Below the pieces are notes generated by a model. It worked only from the letters and a program-made list of their open reading frames with translations, made no database searches and was not told where the DNA came from. A stretch of DNA of 64,000 nt from an uncultured Burkholderiales bacterium (GTDB taxonomy: Bacteria; Pseudomonadota; Gammaproteobacteria; Burkholderiales; Burkholderiaceae_C): the NCBI GenBank assembly GCA_903880855.1, contig CAIRQX010000039.1, positions 1 to 64,000 of the forward strand, in the 5' to 3' direction. Positions 48,958-56,817 of this stretch are shown one piece after another; position 1 is the stretch's first letter; every line of letters begins with the position of its first letter. A program made the translations under genes and the position numbers.

Positions 48958-49443
48958 TTACTTCTGCCGCTTAGCAGAAATCACACCTGTATTCACACCG
49001 GCCCAATGGAGCCCACCAAAAATACGTGCATGCTCAATCTTCACGCAACGGTTAGTGACCGAATGGCGGCCTGCATTGAGAAAAACTTGACTCGCCTCCA
49101 TGTTGTCGACATTCAATTGCTGCCATAAGCAACTTGCACCGATTTGTAGAGCTTCATGGGCAATCGGCAACACATCCTCGGTGCGTCTGAAAATATCGAC
49201 GATATCCACTGGGTGCGGAATATCTAACAAACTCGCGTAACAAGTTTCACCCATTATTTTTTCAGGTGGTGTTTGCCCATATCCTGCATATCTTGGATTT
49301 ACAGGAATGATTTTATAGCCATGCTCTTGCATGTACTTAGCAGCAAAGAAACTAGGACGATTCCATTGCGCAGACAAACCCACCACAGCAATTGTTTTTG
49401 CTGACTGCAGTATTTGTCTCAACACTTGGATATCGTTTTGCAT
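48958..49443 (-). CDS. CoA-binding protein (YccU-like)
   Basis: ATG 49443 (MQNDIQVLRQILQSAKTIAV) is preferred to the track's 49482 because an AGGA lies about 9 bp upstream. The 161-residue single-domain Rossmann protein has VGLSAQWNRPSFFAAKYMQEHGYKIIPVNP and a terminal GVISAKRQ. YccU-like proteins bind CoA or an acyl-CoA without a known reaction. It is the first gene of the minus-strand run with metY. Confidence 0.85.
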   Translation of the reverse strand: MQNDIQVLRQILQSAKTIAVVGLSAQWNRPSFFAAKYMQEHGYKIIPVNPRYAGYGQTPPEKIMGETCYASLLDIPHPVDIVDIFRRTEDVLPIAHEALQIGASCLWQQLNVDNMEASQVFLNAGRHSVTNRCVKIEHARIFGGLHWAGVNTGVISAKRQK

Positions 49444-49593
49444 AAGAAATATCCTGTCAGCATACCTTAGCGCAAAGGCCACGTTTTAAATCTGCGAGGC
49501 GACAGCCGCGAGGGATTTCCCTAGCCTATAGGGCCGCGTTTATGGCGGGTATGCTTGGTAAAACGGACGCCCTAGGGAACTTCAAAAAATAAA

Positions 49594-51030
49594 ATGGACA
49601 ACATGTCAAACGCTGACTTACTAGCCATCGATCTTGGTACGCAAAGCATACGGTTGACTGCATTTGATCGAAGTGGACAAAAGCAATGGAATTGGTCTGC
49701 ACTTGTGGACTCGCATATACATGGTGATATTTTTGAACAATCTACCGAGCAATGGGGCGCCCTACTACTGCAAGGACTATGCGAGGCCCGCATAGCTGGA
49801 ATAAGGCCAAAAGCAATTGCTGCAGCAGGCCCATTAGCAGGATACGTTGCTCTTGACAGTGAAGGACATGCGCTTTGTCCCGCAGTGATGTACACAGACA
49901 GGCGCTCCGCCCCAGAAGCCAAATTTGTTGAAGCTATTGCCCTTGTCCAACCAGACGACTCTGGACTGAGAGTTCATATTGCGGACCCCATTCCACAATG
50001 GTTAAGACTCTGCCGTGAGTTCCCAGAAGTGGCTGAAAAAACCGCCTATTTTTTAGACGCAACCGGGTGGATAAACTTTTTTTTAACGGGCCAAGGCACA
50101 GTCAATGCATTCACAGGATTACGCCTCTACACATCTGAGACGCAACGCCTGCTTGGATTGAAAAATCCACCGTTTGGAAAAATTACGCCAGTAGGTCAGG
50201 CTATAGGAACACTGCGCCCTTCCATTGCCCAAGCGCTAGGCGTTGACAGTGCGCAAGTTATTTCCGCAACATTTGATAGCAAGTGTGCTTATCTGGGAAG
50301 CGGTCTGTCTACCCCAGGACAAGCTACTGAAATCTCAGGCACTGTTAGCTCCTTAGGTGTCTTGTCCCATAAACACATTCAAGACAAGACGCGTCGTATT
50401 TACAGCGTACCTTTCCTCAACGCCTACTTGGTAAGAGGCTCAACAGCTGCGGCAGGGAGTTCTCTCGAATGGGCCATGCAAAACTTATTGCAGTGCAACC
50501 TCGCAGAGCTAGATGCTTTTCTAGCTAGATCTCAACCGGGTGCAAATGGAATTTGCTTCTTGCCATATCTCGCAGGTGAGAGAACGCCACTCTGGAACCC
50601 GTGGGCCTCAGGGTCGCTTTTGGGGCTGAGGCTTGAAACAACCAAATCAGATATTGCGCGCGCAGTCATTGAAGGACTGGCCTTTTCTGTTGGGCATATT
50701 GCAACAGTCGTCGCAGAATGCGGCGTGTGCATAGATGAAGTATTTTTAGCTGGTGGATTGGCAAGAAACGACTTGCTTTGTCAAATTAAAGCGGATGTAT
50801 GGAATGTTCCAGTCAAAACATTCAGAGACCATGAATTAACTTCAATTGGGCTGGGCGTCATCATGGCTGTATCTATGGGTTACTTTAAAGACATACCTGA
50901 GGCCACTCAATCATTTACTAAAGTTGAAAAAGAATTTACTCCAAATGCAAATACTCAAAAAGTCCATTTGGAGGCTTTCAAAAGATATCAAGAATACTCA
51001 AAGGCACTGGCACCGCTTTACACTTCTTAA
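49594..51030 (+). CDS. FGGY-family carbohydrate kinase
   Basis: This 478-residue sugar kinase shows the N-terminal phosphate motif LLAIDLGTQSIRLTAFD, the substrate region GPLAGYVALDSEG, the FGGY signature-like VIEGLAFSVGHIATVV and C-terminal VFLAGGLARNDLLCQIKADVW. It resembles xylulokinase-type enzymes, but the sugar is unknown. It is followed by a GST (56 bp), a Bug receptor and a dioxygenase, none of which is a sugar-uptake gene. Confidence 0.82.
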   Translation: MDNMSNADLLAIDLGTQSIRLTAFDRSGQKQWNWSALVDSHIHGDIFEQSTEQWGALLLQGLCEARIAGIRPKAIAAAGPLAGYVALDSEGHALCPAVMYTDRRSAPEAKFVEAIALVQPDDSGLRVHIADPIPQWLRLCREFPEVAEKTAYFLDATGWINFFLTGQGTVNAFTGLRLYTSETQRLLGLKNPPFGKITPVGQAIGTLRPSIAQALGVDSAQVISATFDSKCAYLGSGLSTPGQATEISGTVSSLGVLSHKHIQDKTRRIYSVPFLNAYLVRGSTAAAGSSLEWAMQNLLQCNLAELDAFLARSQPGANGICFLPYLAGERTPLWNPWASGSLLGLRLETTKSDIARAVIEGLAFSVGHIATVVAECGVCIDEVFLAGGLARNDLLCQIKADVWNVPVKTFRDHELTSIGLGVIMAVSMGYFKDIPEATQSFTKVEKEFTPNANTQKVHLEAFKRYQEYSKALAPLYTS

Positions 51031-51086
51031 AAGTGATTTTTTTAAAAGCGTACTTATTTTTAAATCTTTTTACAGGCAAACAAATC

Positions 51087-51713
51087 ATGACAATCCAACT
51101 CTACGCATTCGACACACCTAATGGCCGCAAAATATCTGTGGCGCTTGAAGAGATGGACTTGCCATACCAAGTAAACGTCATCAACATCATGAAAGACGAG
51201 CAGTTCGCTGCAGATTTCTTAAAAATAAGCCCTAACAACAAAATTCCTGCAATTGTTGACAGTGAAGGACCAAACGGCCAACCCATCAGCGTTTTTGAAT
51301 CAGGTGCGATTCTTATTTATTTAGCGGAGAAAACCGGTAAGTTTTTACCTGCAAGCGGCCCCCAACGCATTGCGGTTTTGGAATGGTTGATGTTCCAAAT
51401 GGCGGGGTTTGGCCCCATGCCAGGACAAGTGCACCATTTCCTAGGTCTCAGCGATGAAAGCGACAAACGCTACGGGCTTGAACGTTTCATGAAAGAAACT
51501 AGACGCTTGTATGGCGTGATGGATAGACGCTTAGCCACCCATGAATATTTCGCACAAGAACTTTCAATTGCAGATTTTGCAATTTTGGGCTGGGTATGGC
51601 GCCATCCTCGTCATCAGGTCGATTTGAATGATTTTCCAAATGTCAAGCGCTGGTTTGAGTCTTTGATGTCTAGGCCTTCAGTCAAAAGAGGTTTCGATAT
51701 TGCTTTGAAGTGA
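51087..51713 (+). CDS. Glutathione S-transferase (YfcG/YghU-like)
   Basis: ATG 51087 gives MTIQLYAFDTPNGRKISVAL and 208 residues. The PNGRKISVALEEM start, NKIPAIVD segment (cis-Pro for glutathione binding), ESGAILIYLAEKTG and LSIADFAILGW are typical of the YfcG/nu-class GSTs, which have disulfide-bond reductase activity. Track start 51033 lacks support. It sits between an FGGY kinase and a Bug receptor. Confidence 0.9.
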   Translation: MTIQLYAFDTPNGRKISVALEEMDLPYQVNVINIMKDEQFAADFLKISPNNKIPAIVDSEGPNGQPISVFESGAILIYLAEKTGKFLPASGPQRIAVLEWLMFQMAGFGPMPGQVHHFLGLSDESDKRYGLERFMKETRRLYGVMDRRLATHEYFAQELSIADFAILGWVWRHPRHQVDLNDFPNVKRWFESLMSRPSVKRGFDIALK

Positions 51714-51788
51714 AAACTTTTTTGCATTTTCCTAAATAGAGTGCCATGATCTGCACTTTATAAGTTTCCATTTATTCGGGAAATCATC

Positions 51789-52790
51789 ATGCCAATTTCA
51801 AAATCGTATTTTCTTAAAACATTAACCATGCGGTTCTTCGTTTTTTTATTAGCGACTAATTTAATAGGTGCAGTCTCTGCACAAACCCTTGCGCCTAATT
51901 TCCCAATCAAACCTGTCCGAATCATCGTTCCACAAACTCCAGGTGGTGCTTCAGATGCATTAGCACGCATCGTTGGACAAAAACTTTCAGAAAAATGGGG
52001 GCAACCAGTTGTAATCGAGAATCGCCCTGGTGCCGGAGGCAATATCGGAATGGACGCAGTTGCAAAAGCACCTGGTGATGGCCATACCTTACTCATGTCT
52101 TATGTAGGCTCGCACGCCATTAACCCGAGCATCTATAGCAAATTACCTTTTGACCCCGAAGCTGATTTCGTGGCGGTGGCAACCTTGGCTAACGTACCCT
52201 TTGTAGCAGCCGTTAACGCGTCTGTGCCCGTGACGAATATGAAAGGCTTGGTGGCCTATGCCGCGCAAAGACCTGTGGCATTTGGATCTGCAGGCAACGG
52301 ATCTGTGAACCATTTGTTGGGCGAAATGTTCAACACCGCAAGTGGCGCCAAGATGCAGCATGTGCCTTACAAAGGTGCCGCTCCAGCTTTGACGGATCTA
52401 ATTTCAGGTCAAATCCAAGTGGTCTTTACCAGCTTGCCGTCCGTAGCGCAGCATATTCGCTCGGGTACGGTGAAGGGCTTGGGTGTCACTGGTTCTAAAA
52501 GAGCGGTTGCTTTCAAAGATATTCCTACCATCGCCGAGTCAGGTTTTCCTGGTTTTGTGATCAACCCTTGGTTTGGATTGTTCGCTTCTAAAGGAACCCC
52601 TGCCAATGTGGCGAAGCAGATCAATGCGGATGTGAAAAAAGTCTTAGAAGACAAAGACATCTTGGATAAATTTTCAGCTTTAGGGGCTGAGCCTTTTGAA
52701 ACAACACCACAAGAGTTTCAAGCCATTCTTCACGCTGATATCAAAACTTGGGCTGCAGTTGTCAAAAGCTCGGGTGCTACTGCAGATTAA
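51789..52790 (+). CDS. Bug/TctC-family periplasmic solute receptor
   Basis: This 333-residue protein has an N-terminal signal peptide (FFVFLLATNLIGAVSAQ) and the Bug core FPIKPVRIIVPQTPGGASDALARIVGQKL, VVIENRPGAGGNIGMDAVAKAPGDGHTLLM and HVPYKGAAPALTDLISGQIQ. It is intact, unlike the copy at 19.5-20.4 kb. No tctAB genes are near, so it is an orphan receptor, as is frequent in Burkholderiales. Ligand probably an organic acid; the TauD-type dioxygenase starts 20 bp downstream. Confidence 0.93.
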   Translation: MPISKSYFLKTLTMRFFVFLLATNLIGAVSAQTLAPNFPIKPVRIIVPQTPGGASDALARIVGQKLSEKWGQPVVIENRPGAGGNIGMDAVAKAPGDGHTLLMSYVGSHAINPSIYSKLPFDPEADFVAVATLANVPFVAAVNASVPVTNMKGLVAYAAQRPVAFGSAGNGSVNHLLGEMFNTASGAKMQHVPYKGAAPALTDLISGQIQVVFTSLPSVAQHIRSGTVKGLGVTGSKRAVAFKDIPTIAESGFPGFVINPWFGLFASKGTPANVAKQINADVKKVLEDKDILDKFSALGAEPFETTPQEFQAILHADIKTWAAVVKSSGATAD

Positions 52791-52810
52791 TTAAAAATAA
52801 AGCTTTGGAT

Positions 52811-53635
52811 ATGAAATTCAGAAAAATTGCTGGTGCATTAGGTGCGGAAATTTCAGGTGTCGACTTAACGCAAGACCAGTCAGCTGATTTGATAAAAAAT
52901 ATTCGAGATATTTTTTTAAATCACAATGTAATTTTTTTTAAAAACCAACCACTGACATCGCGGCAATTTATGAATTTTGCTAAGTCAATGGGTACACCTG
53001 TCGAGTATCCATTCGTGAAAGGATTTGAAGATTTTCCTGAAATCATTGAAGTTAAAAAACTAGAACATGAAAAAGTTAACTTCGGTGGCGTTTGGCACTC
53101 CGATACGACTTACCTGGAGTGCCCCCCCATGGGCTCTATGTTGCTATCCAAAGAAACCCCGCCCTTTGGCGGGGACACATTGTTTGCTTGTCAATACGCC
53201 GCCTACGAAGCTTTGTCAGACACCATGCAGCGCATGCTGAACGGCTTGCAGGGCATAAGTTCCTCTGCAAAAGCTGATGTGTCTAAAACACGTGAAGATC
53301 GGATCAAATCTGATGGTAAAGATTCAGCTCCTAAGAGTTTTAGCAGCATCCATCCGGTTATCAGAACCCATCCAGAGACAGGTCGCAAAGCTCTTTATGT
53401 GAACGTGGCACACACATCTGGAATTGAAGGCCTGACAAACGCAGAAAGTGCCTCATTGTTGTCATTCTTGTTTGAACATCAAGTGAAGCCTGAATTCACT
53501 TGCCGATGGGCTTGGGAACTAAATTGCTTGGCGTTTTGGGATAACCGTTGCACTCAGCACAATCCAATCAATGACTATGACGGATACCGAAGAGTACTTC
53601 ACCGAATCACACTTCAGGGAGATAAGCCTGTTTGA
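52811..53635 (+). CDS. TauD/TfdA-type 2-oxoglutarate dioxygenase
   Basis: ATG 52811 gives MKFRKIAGALGAEISGVDLT and 274 residues. The Fe(II) facial triad is seen as HSD in VWHSDTTYLECPPMGSML and the distal His in DYDGYRRVLHRITLQG, with Arg for 2-oxoglutarate just around it. The family hydroxylates taurine, phenoxyacetates, alkyl sulfates or similar acids. The upstream Bug receptor may import the substrate. Neither sulfur-assimilation nor aromatic genes are adjacent, so the substrate is open. Confidence 0.9.
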   Translation: MKFRKIAGALGAEISGVDLTQDQSADLIKNIRDIFLNHNVIFFKNQPLTSRQFMNFAKSMGTPVEYPFVKGFEDFPEIIEVKKLEHEKVNFGGVWHSDTTYLECPPMGSMLLSKETPPFGGDTLFACQYAAYEALSDTMQRMLNGLQGISSSAKADVSKTREDRIKSDGKDSAPKSFSSIHPVIRTHPETGRKALYVNVAHTSGIEGLTNAESASLLSFLFEHQVKPEFTCRWAWELNCLAFWDNRCTQHNPINDYDGYRRVLHRITLQGDKPV

Positions 53636-53650
53636 GTTTTAAATAGACTC

Positions 53651-54559
53651 ATGATTCCCACAGATTTCATTTTTCCCATGAAAACAGTTGAAACCTCTCT
53701 CTTAAAAATTGCATACGAAGAGCTAAACCCAACGGCCAAGCGTTGTGTCATTCTTTTACACGGCTGGCCTGATAGCCCTAGAACTTGGAATGGCGTAGCA
53801 CCTGAATTGGCTAAGCAAGGCTGGCGTGTATTGGTTCCAGCGCTTCGCGGATTCTCACCCACCCAGTTTTTGAAAAGTGAAACTCCACGTACTGGACAAC
53901 TTGCTTCACTGGGGCGAGACCTTGTCGAGTTCATTGCCGCATTAGGCATAGAGAAGCCTGCCTTAATAGGCCACGACTGGGGCGCTCGTGCCGCAGGAAA
54001 TGCATGCGGTTTGTCTCCAGATATTGCTAGCCATCTTGTCCTCGTGTCTGTAGGGTATGGGACTAATCTTCCCAGTCAGCACATTGACTTCTTACAAGCC
54101 AAAAATTATTGGTACCACTGGCTAATGGCAACCTCAAAGGGAGCTGAGTTAGTTAAAAACGATCCGAAGGGATTCGCAAAAATCATGTGGGATACGTGGT
54201 CTCCTCCTGGGTGGTACAGCCATGAGGAGTTCGAGATAACAGCGCAAGCTTTTGACAACCCTGATTGGCTAGATGTGACTCTTCATTCCTACAGCCACAG
54301 GTGGGGACATGCACCTAGTGACCCTTACTACGCAAATGACGAGTCTGTTTTAAATCAAATACCCAAAATCGATATTCCCACCTTGATGCTTCACGGAATA
54401 GAAGACTCAGTTAGCCTTCCTAAAACATCTGAAGGAAAAGAGCATTTATTTAGTAACCATTACGAAAGAAAACTACTGCCAAAAATTGGTCACTTCCCGC
54501 AAAGAGAAAATCCAGATTTGATTGCGCGTGAATTGGTTGATTTTTTAGAGCGACATTAA
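53651..54559 (+). CDS. Epoxide-hydrolase-like alpha/beta hydrolase
   Basis: This 302-residue hydrolase has the HGWP oxyanion motif (LLHGWPDSPRTWNG) and the nucleophile elbow ALIGHDWGARAAG with Asp as nucleophile, the mark of epoxide hydrolases, haloalkane dehalogenases and fluoroacetate dehalogenases. The C-terminal KIGHFPQRENPD gives the catalytic His. An in-frame ATG at 53687 is an alternative start. It follows the dioxygenase by 15 bp. Confidence 0.85.
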   Translation: MIPTDFIFPMKTVETSLLKIAYEELNPTAKRCVILLHGWPDSPRTWNGVAPELAKQGWRVLVPALRGFSPTQFLKSETPRTGQLASLGRDLVEFIAALGIEKPALIGHDWGARAAGNACGLSPDIASHLVLVSVGYGTNLPSQHIDFLQAKNYWYHWLMATSKGAELVKNDPKGFAKIMWDTWSPPGWYSHEEFEITAQAFDNPDWLDVTLHSYSHRWGHAPSDPYYANDESVLNQIPKIDIPTLMLHGIEDSVSLPKTSEGKEHLFSNHYERKLLPKIGHFPQRENPDLIARELVDFLERH

Positions 54560-54712
54560 GTCTTAAAACAGACTGCTGCAGACGAGAGCAGATGTCTTGG
54601 ACATGGACAGTTGCTGATTAGAAGCTGCACCCAATCTAATTGGGGCCCAAGTTGTTAACGATGTGATCGGTACAAACTGTAAATAGTGTCTTCAGTATGT
54701 ACCATTTTTGAA
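54560..54712. other. Gene-free stretch before the tRNA remnant
   Basis: About 150 bp with no supported gene, terminator or tRNA. It contains a weak inverted pair GGTACAAACTG / CAGTATGTACC near 54670-54703. It forms the left shoulder of the possible insertion boundary. Confidence 0.5.
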
Positions 54713-54761
54713 TGGTGGACCCACCTGGACTCAAACCAGGGTTCACAGGACCAAAGGATTA
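54713..54761 (-). repeat. Degenerate direct repeat of the tRNA(CAU) 3' half (candidate att remnant)
   Basis: TGGTGGACCCACCTGGACTC continues to AACCAGGG, then an 8-base insert TTCACAGG, then ACCAAAGGATTA. It matches the 3' half of the tRNA at 58768-58844 (from the CCA end to the anticodon loop) with two substitutions and that insert, in the same orientation. It cannot fold as a whole tRNA. The track ORF N-terminus WTHLDSNQG is a translation of this fragment. Confidence 0.85.
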
Positions 54762-54772
54762 AAGGGATCGCA

Positions 54773-55210
54773 ATGAAAATAAGAATGGCACGCGAAGCCG
54801 ACTTCGCACAATGGCTTCCACTTTGGCAGGGCTACCAGACCTTTTATAAAACCGCCATCACAGAAGAAGTAACCGCCAAGACTTGGGCGCGTTTCTTAGA
54901 CCAAAACGAGCCCATGCATTGCGCCTTGTTAGAAATCGATGGCAGTCTAGTCGGAATGGTGCACTACATCTTTCACCGCAGTTGCTGGACTGAAGGCGAC
55001 TATGTCTATTTACAAGACCTATTTGTTGATCTGGAATTACGCGGCAAGGGTTTAGGCAGAGCCCTGATTGAGCATGTTTATAACGCTGCTGAAAAGGCTA
55101 AGGCCTCTCGAGTCTGGTGGCTTACTCATGAATCCAATACACAGGCCATGCATTTGTATGACCGCATTGCGGACAAGAGCGGATTTATTCAGTACCGAAA
55201 GCTGATGTAA
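54773..55210 (+). CDS. GNAT-family N-acetyltransferase
   Basis: ATG 54773 gives MKIRMAREADFAQWLPLWQG and 145 residues; the track's extension to 54686 is tRNA-derived. The acetyl-CoA site is VYLQDLFVDLELRGKGLGRALIEHVY, followed by VWWLTHESNTQAMHLYDRIADKSGF. The start uses an AAAGGGA ribosome binding site that lies right after the tRNA fragment. It is the first gene inside the block bounded by the tRNA repeat. Substrate unknown. Confidence 0.88.
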   Translation: MKIRMAREADFAQWLPLWQGYQTFYKTAITEEVTAKTWARFLDQNEPMHCALLEIDGSLVGMVHYIFHRSCWTEGDYVYLQDLFVDLELRGKGLGRALIEHVYNAAEKAKASRVWWLTHESNTQAMHLYDRIADKSGFIQYRKLM

Positions 55211-55346
55211 TCAAACTAGGAACCATAGCGGCAACAAGTAATGCGGCCATAGTCACATTAAAAATCTTTGCGTATACCTTGATCGCAAATAACTTACGCA
55301 TACGTGAAGCTGCACAGCAGAACGGAGGTTGACAGCAGTTATGGTT

Positions 55347-55979
55347 TCAAACCACTTTATCGCTTATGGTTTGCGGATAAGGTTGCGTTTGCTGAAATGA
55401 AGGTCGCCGCTCCAACTTAGTCGAATAGTTGGCTAAGGCGGGGTATAAGTTCTGCCAGTCAAACTCTTTGTAACGCACTTTCAAGTACCCAAGGGCTGAA
55501 CCTACGGCGATATCAGCCAGTCCGAACTTATTACCAACGGCAAACTGACTTTGCTCGACCAGTCGCGCTAACTCGCAAACCCCAGCCTCGATCTTGTGCA
55601 CCTGCCGAGCCGTCCATTCAGCACTTGCGTTGTCGCCGCGCATTCGCTCGAAAAACACTAGTACTACCGCGTCGCATATGCCGTCCGCCAAAACTTCCAA
55701 CTTTTTCGCCATCAGTCTTTCAGGTACGTCGCTAAACAGCAGTGGCGTCTGGGGGTAGATCAATTCCAAATATTCCAGAATGAACCGCGAGTCAAAGATG
55801 CTGCTTCCATCTTCAAGAATCAGTACGGGCAGTTTGGCAAGAGGGTTGTGCTGTTCAGTAATGGCACCTTGGTTCCATGGGACTTCAGTGATTAACTCGA
55901 ATGGAATATTTTTTTCTATCAGCGCAATCCTCACCTTGCGAGCGTAAGGACTGGGTGTGGCGCTAATGAGTCTGAGCAT
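55347..55979 (-). CDS. Glutathione S-transferase (YibF-like)
   Basis: This 210-residue GST begins MLRLISATPSPYARKVRIAL, with Ser/Pro of the active-site loop, then LAKLPVLILEDGSSIFDSRFILEYLE for glutathione binding and a helical C-terminal domain with FGLADIAVGSALGYL. It resembles YibF. It lies 55 bp from the next GST on the same strand. Confidence 0.88.
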   Translation of the reverse strand: MLRLISATPSPYARKVRIALIEKNIPFELITEVPWNQGAITEQHNPLAKLPVLILEDGSSIFDSRFILEYLELIYPQTPLLFSDVPERLMAKKLEVLADGICDAVVLVFFERMRGDNASAEWTARQVHKIEAGVCELARLVEQSQFAVGNKFGLADIAVGSALGYLKVRYKEFDWQNLYPALANYSTKLERRPSFQQTQPYPQTISDKVV

Positions 55980-56034
55980 GAAAAGATCCTTTAGAGCTAA
56001 CTTGACGATGCCGTTTTGATTTAAATTAATTGAA

Positions 56035-56664
56035 TTAAGTTAAGGGCGCGCTTGCGTATTTAATATATCCAGGTCTTAGCTCAATTTGTTTAAACCAACG
56101 GATCAAATGTTGATAGTCCTCACGCTCAATTCGCAAGTTAAACCATCGAAAAGCAATCAAAGCTAATGGCAAATCAGCAATAGTGAAATGATCCCCTGTT
56201 ACCCATGGTGTGCTTTTAAGTTGGTAGTCGAGAATTTTTAGAATTGAACTCATTTGAACTCTTGTTTTTTCAAGTTCCTGCAAATTACGTTCTTCAAGCT
56301 TAGTACGAATAAAACCCCAGAACAAAGGCCGCATTACAGGCCATGCGGTAGTGTTATACCAATCTAGCCATTGATCAATTTTGGCAGATTGATCTGCAGA
56401 TTTTGGATAAAGAATATCTGTGACGTCGTGCTTTTTTGAAAGATATCGCAAAATTGCATGCGACTCCCACAACACCAATTCATTATCTTTAATGACGGGT
56501 ACCAACCCGTTGGGGTTCAATTGAAGATAGGACTGTGTTTTGTTCACACCATATTGCATACCTGCATCGGTACGTTCAAATGGGATTTTTAAGTCTTCAC
56601 ACAACCAAAGTACTTTTTGAACATTGATTGAATTTAGTCGCCCCCAGATGTGTAAATTGTTCAT
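56035..56664 (-). CDS. Glutathione S-transferase (GstB-like)
   Basis: This 209-residue GST begins MNNLHIWGRLNSINVQKVLW, then LNPNGLVPVIKDNELVLWESHAILRYLSKK, a GstB/theta-like pattern, and HFTIADLPLALIAFRW. Asn in the RLNSINVQK loop takes the position that is Ser or Cys in related enzymes. It is paired with the YibF-like GST downstream. The gene is AT-rich compared with the ggt gene beside it. Confidence 0.87.
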   Translation of the reverse strand: MNNLHIWGRLNSINVQKVLWLCEDLKIPFERTDAGMQYGVNKTQSYLQLNPNGLVPVIKDNELVLWESHAILRYLSKKHDVTDILYPKSADQSAKIDQWLDWYNTTAWPVMRPLFWGFIRTKLEERNLQELEKTRVQMSSILKILDYQLKSTPWVTGDHFTIADLPLALIAFRWFNLRIEREDYQHLIRWFKQIELRPGYIKYASAPLT

Positions 56665-56817
56665 GCGATTTCATCGTGTTACATTTTTTTCATCATAACT
56701 GACGCCCCTAAATATTATTAAAAATCTTATCGAAACAATTAGATGCCCATTAATAAGAGTGTCTAAATTGAAGGAATAACAAACTAAATGGTCAAGCCTG
56801 CATGTAGCGCCTAACTC

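Noticed and set aside
54686-54772. N-terminal extension WTHLDSNQG of the GNAT ORF
   Set aside because: It is translation of the tRNA-derived fragment, a common annotation artefact; the real ATG is at 54773.
55185-55301. Possible 38-residue minus-strand membrane peptide (MRKLFAIKVYAKIFNVTMAA)
   Set aside because: Hydrophobic and plausible as a remnant or microprotein, but there is no ribosome binding site, it overlaps the GNAT 3' end, and no homology is recognised.
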